From positions 2,268,578-2,332,577 of the forward strand of contig FJUW01000004.1 of assembly GCA_900074885.1 (NCBI GenBank): a stretch of 64,000 bases of DNA. Reading direction: 5' to 3'. Made by a program: the position numbers and the translations under genes. The stretch is from Rhynchosporium graminicola. Lineage: Eukaryota > Ascomycota > Leotiomycetes > Helotiales > Ploettnerulaceae. The notes below the pieces were generated by a model, which was not told where the DNA came from, did not search any database, and saw only the letters and a list, made by a program, of their open reading frames with translations. Every line of letters begins with the position of its first letter. The stretch's first letter is position 1. Below are positions 58,996 through 64,000 of this stretch, piece by piece.

Positions 58996-61054
58996 TCATA
59001 GCAAAGTTCTCTTCCACATTCCCTCTTCCTCCTCGATCGCCGCCTTCAAATGTTCCCTCATCTTGAATCCATGTCCCTCTCCCTCAAAAACAACCATCCT
59101 TACATCCCCCCCTCTCTGCTTGATCACCCTCTCCATCTCCCTACTCTGCTCAATCGGCACGACCCGATCGATATCTCCCTGCAGCAAGAGCAACGGGCTC
59201 TCAATCTTCTCCGCATGCAAACACGGACTCCTCTCCACCATAATAGGCTCTCTCTCTTCTCCAGTAGCGCCCTCTGGAAACACTAATGCGATACCGTATT
59301 GAGATTCGAATTTATGCGGATCATCTTCAAACAACGCTTTCAGGTTCCCGATCCCGAACAAGGAGACTCCAGCTGCAAAGAATTTCGGGAAGCTGGTTAG
59401 GGCTTGGATGGTCGTATATCCACCTGAACTACGGCCCGAGATGCCGACTTTGGATATATCGATTAGGTTTTGGGAGGCCAGATATTCGACGCAGGATATT
59501 GTGTCCTCGACATCTTTGATGCCCCAGTTATGATCAAGTTGCGCGCGATAATCACGACCGTAGCCAGTGGAGCCGGCGTAGTTCGGGTAGCAGTAAGCAA
59601 AGCCGCGAGAGGTAAAGTATTGTGCGTGAATTGCTAAACCCGGAGAGACGTGGCTGGTTGGTCCGCCATGGGAGAATATTATGAGTGGTGGTTTTGAGCC
59701 GGCTGGTCCATCGAATGATGGGTTCTGAGGTGGGATGAATATTGCGTGGGAAGGAGTGCCGATGTCACCGTGGGTGCGAGGGAAGGTTATCGTTTGTGCC
59801 GGGGAGAATATTGAAGGTGGGAGGGAAACGCTGATGGACGTCTTGAGCAGTTTCTTTTCAGAAGGTCTGGTGATGTCAATCAGATATAGAGCTTCTGGTG
59901 ATGTGAGGGTGGCGCCGATGACAGCAAATACTGTGGGCGAGACTTTACTTAAGGCGCATTGGTCGATTGTTACAAGACCTGTTGGGAGTTCGGTAACATA
60001 ATCTTTTGCAATATCGTAGAGCAGGAGGCCGTTCGTGGCATCTTTGTTATACGTGATGACTAGTGTGTTCGCATCCATTGACAAGTATGTGCATCTGCGG
60101 AGACTTTAGTATCGAAGCGAAAGACAACAAGTAGGCCAAAACTGACGAGCCAAGCCCAAATTCTCGACATCCCATCTCTGCATCCTCGTATCCTTTCAGG
60201 TGCAGATATGTAGTATTTTCAGAGACAGGATCATATCGGTATAATTGCCAGAAGCCAGTACGATCACTAGCAAACAACAAAGTATTATCAATATGCCACT
60301 TCGGCATCGAGATACTCTCCTCCCTGGCCTTTCCTGCGACTTTGGTAGTTTTCCCTACCTTCCCATTCTCCCAGTTAGCAACATGCACTTCTGACCCAGT
60401 CCACGGCATGTCAGGATGACTCCACTGCAGCCAAGATAATTTCTTCCCATCAGGACTGAACTTAGCCTGAGAATAGAAGTCTGCTCCTTTAACCACAATC
60501 TCCGCTTTCTTCGTCCGGCTATGAATCACGACAAGAGTATTCACAGCATCCACAAGCAAGGGCGCAGAATGGTCTTCTTGGATCGCAATGATGAGGTGAG
60601 TGTCTTGAGGATGCATGTCGAAATTGGCGTATCTCAAGTTTGGATTACCAGCTAAGATCTCAGTCACTTCTCCCTTTGGCGAGAGAGAAAATACACCATT
60701 CGTGCTGTGATCTACGAATATCAAATCACCGTCTGGTGATAACGTAGCAGCTGCGCCACCATACTCATGGACTTTGCTCCTGGCACTGTACTGTGCTGGT
60801 AAGAGATCGATGGTTTCTGGACCTCTGACCTCGACGATGACTTGTCGGCCTTTCTCGGCTGGCCGACCTTCGATTAGGTATATCTTCCCGCTAGTTGGCT
60901 AAGTGTGTCAGGAATTTTGATCTCGATTTGATTGAAAAGCAGCCTATCTTACATTGGCATATACTTCCGCAAAGATGAGACTGCTTCCTGATACGATGTC
61001 TGTGGTAATAGGACTCGTCCACGTGCCAAATCGCACCACCTTTTTGGATTCCAT
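58996..61054 (-). CDS. S9 prolyl-oligopeptidase-type serine peptidase, 650 aa
   Basis: Three exons: 61054-60953, 60898-60147, 60094-58996; introns of 54 and 52 nt, phases consistent. The N-terminal two thirds is a beta-propeller-like region (SPDG and similar blades, VHEYGGAAATLSPDGDLIFV). The C-terminal alpha/beta hydrolase domain has HGGPTSHVSPG, the nucleophile in GISGRSSGGYT, the acid in LLLQGDIDRVVP and the His in GEGHGFK. This is the layout of acylaminoacyl-peptidase / dipeptidyl-peptidase-5-like enzymes (S9C), which cut short peptides. No signal peptide at the chosen start, so an intracellular role is likely. An open frame runs upstream to 61291 but lacks family similarity and is treated as leader. 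Confidence 0.9.
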
Positions 61055-61792
61055 GTTTATTTTAAAAGCTTGGGGGAAGGAGACGGACGATCGACTACGA
61101 GTGAATATGAGGATGAACTCAGTACTTGGCCCCGTGAATTGTACTTGCGATAGTCGTGACCAAATTGTTTTACTGGCTGTACCGGATCTGTAGTGCTGAC
61201 GATGAAGCTTTTGTAGAGGGGCAGATGCCAAGCGATGACTCCACCTTCCTAAACAGGAGATTTGTTTTGCGTGGACAGAAAGCTGTAACATGCCTTTGGC
61301 CAGTGTTCGCCAAGGGGGCCTGCAATATTTTCTGCATGGAAATCGATTGCCTCACTAATAGGATGTCAAAGTGTTGTGAAACCTGCCGGAGTTCCAGCCG
61401 AAATTACAACACGTGATGGCATTTATCAGCAGCAAGATCTACCAAGTTGGGGAGGGTTGCGATACTTTCACATGCCGAAATTGGGAGTGCTTGGGGGTTT
61501 GGGAGATGATCAGGAGAATAACAGCGTGGTGTGCATCAGGAACAGAGACAGCTTCTCGACATAACTCATAGTTGATAAATGGAGGACAGGAGAGGCGGTA
61601 TGGGTAGAATTATGATTGTACATTGCTATCGGGCAATGAACGGTAGGTACAAACAGCAGCAGGAATCCTGCAGCTCATGGCCACTGAAGGCAATCACTTT
61701 GGATATATCTTACACTATCTCTACACGATCTAGTCAGGGTCGAATCATGCAGGAGAAAAACAAAAGCTTGTGGAATGAAGCCATGCATAGCA
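61055..61792. other. Intergenic, nothing recognised
   Basis: Between two minus-strand genes: promoter of the S9 peptidase and 3' flank of the AAA ATPase. ORFs such as 61,156-61,416 and 61,579-61,809 have no motifs. Confidence 0.45.
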
Positions 61793-63220
61793 TCATGCCG
61801 AGACCTTAATCCCCTCCACAGGACTCTCCGGCTCATAAACCCTTGGTATTAGTCCCTCGGCCATCTTGATAGCGCCATCCATATCGTCTTTATTGAACAA
61901 AAACAATCCCTGGATAGCAGCCGTACTCGTATTCATCTTCTTCTTCCCTTCTCCATTCACACCTTCGACCAAATCCAGATCTTCCAACCTTTGCAAAAAC
62001 CTCTCTTTTCCCTTGCCATCTGTATCAACATCCCCATAGAAGCGATCCCACATTTCTCCCGCTTGATGCCGAGTAGCTTCACCAATGCGAACAGTCATGT
62101 CCACTCTTCCCGGTCTAATCAGTGCCTCATCCAACCGATCGACATGATTCGTAGTCAAGAAAGCTATCCGTTCTTCACCAGCAGCTACTCCATCCAACGC
62201 ATTCAGTAAACCCGAAAAGGTGACCGTCCCGCCCGAATAACCATCCTCATCCACCTGTCTTCGATTCCTAAACGCCGAGTCTGCATCTTCAAGCAGCAGT
62301 ATAGTTTTAATCGGTAACTTGGTTAACAGATGTGCCAGCTTATCGTCCGTCATACCCCTCTCACTCAAATTTATGATCGCTACCCCGAAGTCCAGCTCCC
62401 CAGCCAATCCCTGTGTGAAGGAACTTTTCCCACTCCCGGGCGGTCCGTACAACAGATATCCTCGACGATAAGGTATCCCGCGATCCACATACCAGCTCTG
62501 TCTAGCCAAGAAATCCTTCACATCGTCCACAATCCGCTCCTTGATCCCTTCATCTAGGACGACAGATTGTAGCGGTCGCTTTTTCCGCGGATCCCCAAAC
62601 GGTTTCCATTCGTGCCCTTGACATGTATACATCACCGTCTTCCCTTCCTGGGCAGTCATAGCCATATGATGTGCCTCCCCAAAAATATCCTCGAAAATAT
62701 GCCGATGGGCATAGAGCGCCGTAAGAGTAACGGTCTCGTGCGGCTCTCCGGTTTGCATGTTCGCCGTACTCTGTTTCTCCCTGTTCACCTGCAAATACGC
62801 ATTTTTATGCCTGATGATATATTTCCCATACCCGGGCTGCAGCGCCATATGCGCCTTCGTAGCCCCTCCATTCTCGGCATTTCGCGAGATGGTGTTGATG
62901 GAAAAATCGTGTATGCGTGTTAGTCTCGAGGTGATGAATCCAGCTTGTGGTCGCGGTATGGAGAGCCAGTTTAGGATCCATTGGTAGGAAGGGTCGCGTT
63001 TGCTGATTTCGACATTGATGAGGAGTCTCTTTTTTACTAGAGATGCGCCGCGAACGACACCTCTACGGCCAACTGCAGCGACTGCCCCCAGGCTTGCGAG
63101 ACCTAGCCCACCAGCAAAGAGAGGATTGTTGAATAGCGCATCTAGGGGGAGGAGGTAGGTTGAGGTGGATGGAGAGGTAAAGGTCGTGGTTGATGTAGTG
63201 CCTGAGGGAAGAGTGGACAT
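61793..63220 (-). CDS. BCS1: BCS1-type AAA ATPase, mitochondrial, 475 aa
   Basis: Single-exon gene. N-terminal Ser/Thr-rich leader, then one membrane segment (GGLGLASLGAVAAVGRRGVV) and the BCS1-specific domain (SKRDPSYQWILNWLS, RNAYLQVNRE-like strand, TLTALYAHRHIFEDI). The AAA domain has Walker A in LLYGPPGSGKSS, Walker B in ILLLEDADSAF, and the second region of homology FLTTNHVDRLDEALIRPGRVD. Bcs1 is a heptameric inner-membrane translocase that inserts the folded Rieske Fe-S protein into respiratory complex III. Length fits (yeast Bcs1 is about 456 aa). Fungi have several BCS1-like paralogues, so the orthologue claim is moderate; the family call is firm. Confidence 0.92.
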   Translation of the reverse strand: MSTLPSGTTSTTTFTSPSTSTYLLPLDALFNNPLFAGGLGLASLGAVAAVGRRGVVRGASLVKKRLLINVEISKRDPSYQWILNWLSIPRPQAGFITSRLTRIHDFSINTISRNAENGGATKAHMALQPGYGKYIIRHKNAYLQVNREKQSTANMQTGEPHETVTLTALYAHRHIFEDIFGEAHHMAMTAQEGKTVMYTCQGHEWKPFGDPRKKRPLQSVVLDEGIKERIVDDVKDFLARQSWYVDRGIPYRRGYLLYGPPGSGKSSFTQGLAGELDFGVAIINLSERGMTDDKLAHLLTKLPIKTILLLEDADSAFRNRRQVDEDGYSGGTVTFSGLLNALDGVAAGEERIAFLTTNHVDRLDEALIRPGRVDMTVRIGEATRHQAGEMWDRFYGDVDTDGKGKERFLQRLEDLDLVEGVNGEGKKKMNTSTAAIQGLFLFNKDDMDGAIKMAEGLIPRVYEPESPVEGIKVSA

Positions 63221-63932
63221 TGTTTGATGATGGCGGTTTATTTATTTTTGAAGCTCCTCCTCGGGCCATGAGCTTGTCACTGAACCGAGCCGAGGGGTGA
63301 TCCCGAACCCGACCTCTCCGGCGGAAGAAAAGGTGGCCGGGATTGATAGAGAGCGTGTTTCTTAACGAAACAGTAATCAATCGGTTTTTTTCTAATCGGA
63401 TATCTTTGACATTTTGCTTAAACAAAATCTTTGACTATCCCTCAGTTATTTGCTTAGATTCCATAAGTGCTTTGAATTTCACGTGGAGGAATAAAAGATC
63501 ATTCATATTGGAATTTGGCGCGTCGTTAGTCGAAATCAGCCAATGTATACTAAGGTACCCAACAAGCAACACCCCATCTGGGTTCTGACTATACAATCAC
63601 TTACACACATATAATACCACTACAATTTCTTCTCCGGATGCAGCTATGGCAAATAAAATTCAGGTCAACAGTACTATTATCTCACGCATATTGCTGTCTC
63701 TTTTATATACCTGTAGGTAACCCTCAGGAGGTGAATTTTTCGCGGGTTCTCAGCACGCTAGTACTTTCGGTCTCTCTCATAATAAATTGGACTATGACAT
63801 GTTGCTACCGAGCAAGGTTTGGGCGACAAGTTGATCAGCAATAGTCCCGCAGGTCAGGTCATGTGATTCGCTTCAACAATCAGAGCATCTTGGTCCATAG
63901 TAGATGACAGCATCCTACCATTGGCAGGGGGC
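63221..63932. other. Intergenic, nothing recognised
   Basis: Promoter of the BCS1-type gene and 3' flank of the gene entering from the right. ORFs here are short and unsupported. Confidence 0.45.
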
Positions 63933-64000
63933 TTACAATTTCACCGGCTTATCTGCCTTGGTGCGACCCTTGACCTTGGTGGCTTGGAAAGAGACGACTG
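63933..64000 (-). CDS. 3' end of a gene continuing beyond the window
   Basis: Reading leftwards from the window edge, one minus-strand frame gives VVSFQATKVKGRTKADKP followed by VKL and TAA at 63935-63933. The basic, Gly/Lys-rich end looks like a real C-terminus rather than noise, but too little is present to name the protein. Confidence 0.4.
   Translation of the reverse strand, partial: VVSFQATKVKGRTKADKPVKL

Noticed and set aside
61055..61291. In-frame N-terminal extension of the S9 peptidase
   Set aside because: No family similarity and no targeting peptide; the family N-terminus starts at 61054.

Overview
This window looks like nuclear DNA of a filamentous ascomycete (Pezizomycotina, possibly a leotiomycete-like fungus; the class is a guess). 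Most genes have short introns of 42-125 nt with GT...AG ends and CTAAC/CTGAC-like branch sites. Gene-bearing DNA is interrupted by very AT/TA-rich blocks whose retrotransposon reading frames are full of TAA/TAG stops, the mark of repeat-induced point mutation (RIP). No prokaryotic operons, CRISPR arrays, rRNA or tRNA genes were seen.

Layout. 1-2945: RIP-degraded 3' part of a Ty3/gypsy chromovirus (RNase H, integrase, chromodomain, putative 3' LTR) plus more mutated repeat DNA. 2946-12.5 kb: an alpha/beta hydrolase of the non-haem haloperoxidase type, a heavily broken NACHT/STAND (NLR-like) pseudogene, then about 4 kb with little coding signal, one small decayed repeat and simple repeats. 12.6-18.7 kb: a serine-rich coiled-coil protein and a five-exon protein kinase. 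19.5-27.8 kb: a local set of unrecognised membrane/coiled-coil genes, two of which look like paralogues. 28,449-38,482: a complete LTR retrotransposon in minus orientation with a perfect 5-bp target duplication, heavily RIPed, carrying an unexpected reading frame of about 2.6 kb downstream of integrase.

39-64 kb is richer in conserved genes: a small secreted cysteine-paired protein close to the transposon, a multipass membrane protein, the signal peptidase catalytic subunit SEC11, a UbcH7-like ubiquitin E2, a kinesin-6-like motor, a large uncharacterised Cys-rich/membrane protein with one apparent nonsense codon, a Rossmann-fold protein, an S9 prolyl-oligopeptidase-type peptidase and a BCS1-type AAA ATPase. 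The last 70 bases hold the 3' end of another gene.

The genes do not form one pathway. The conserved half supplies housekeeping functions: secretion (SEC11), ubiquitin transfer, cell-division motor, mitochondrial chaperone and peptide turnover. The transposon-rich half holds fast-evolving, broken or lineage-specific genes, as is common in two-compartment fungal genomes. Splice sites were assigned by eye from GT/AG signals, reading phase and family alignments from memory; no search was run.
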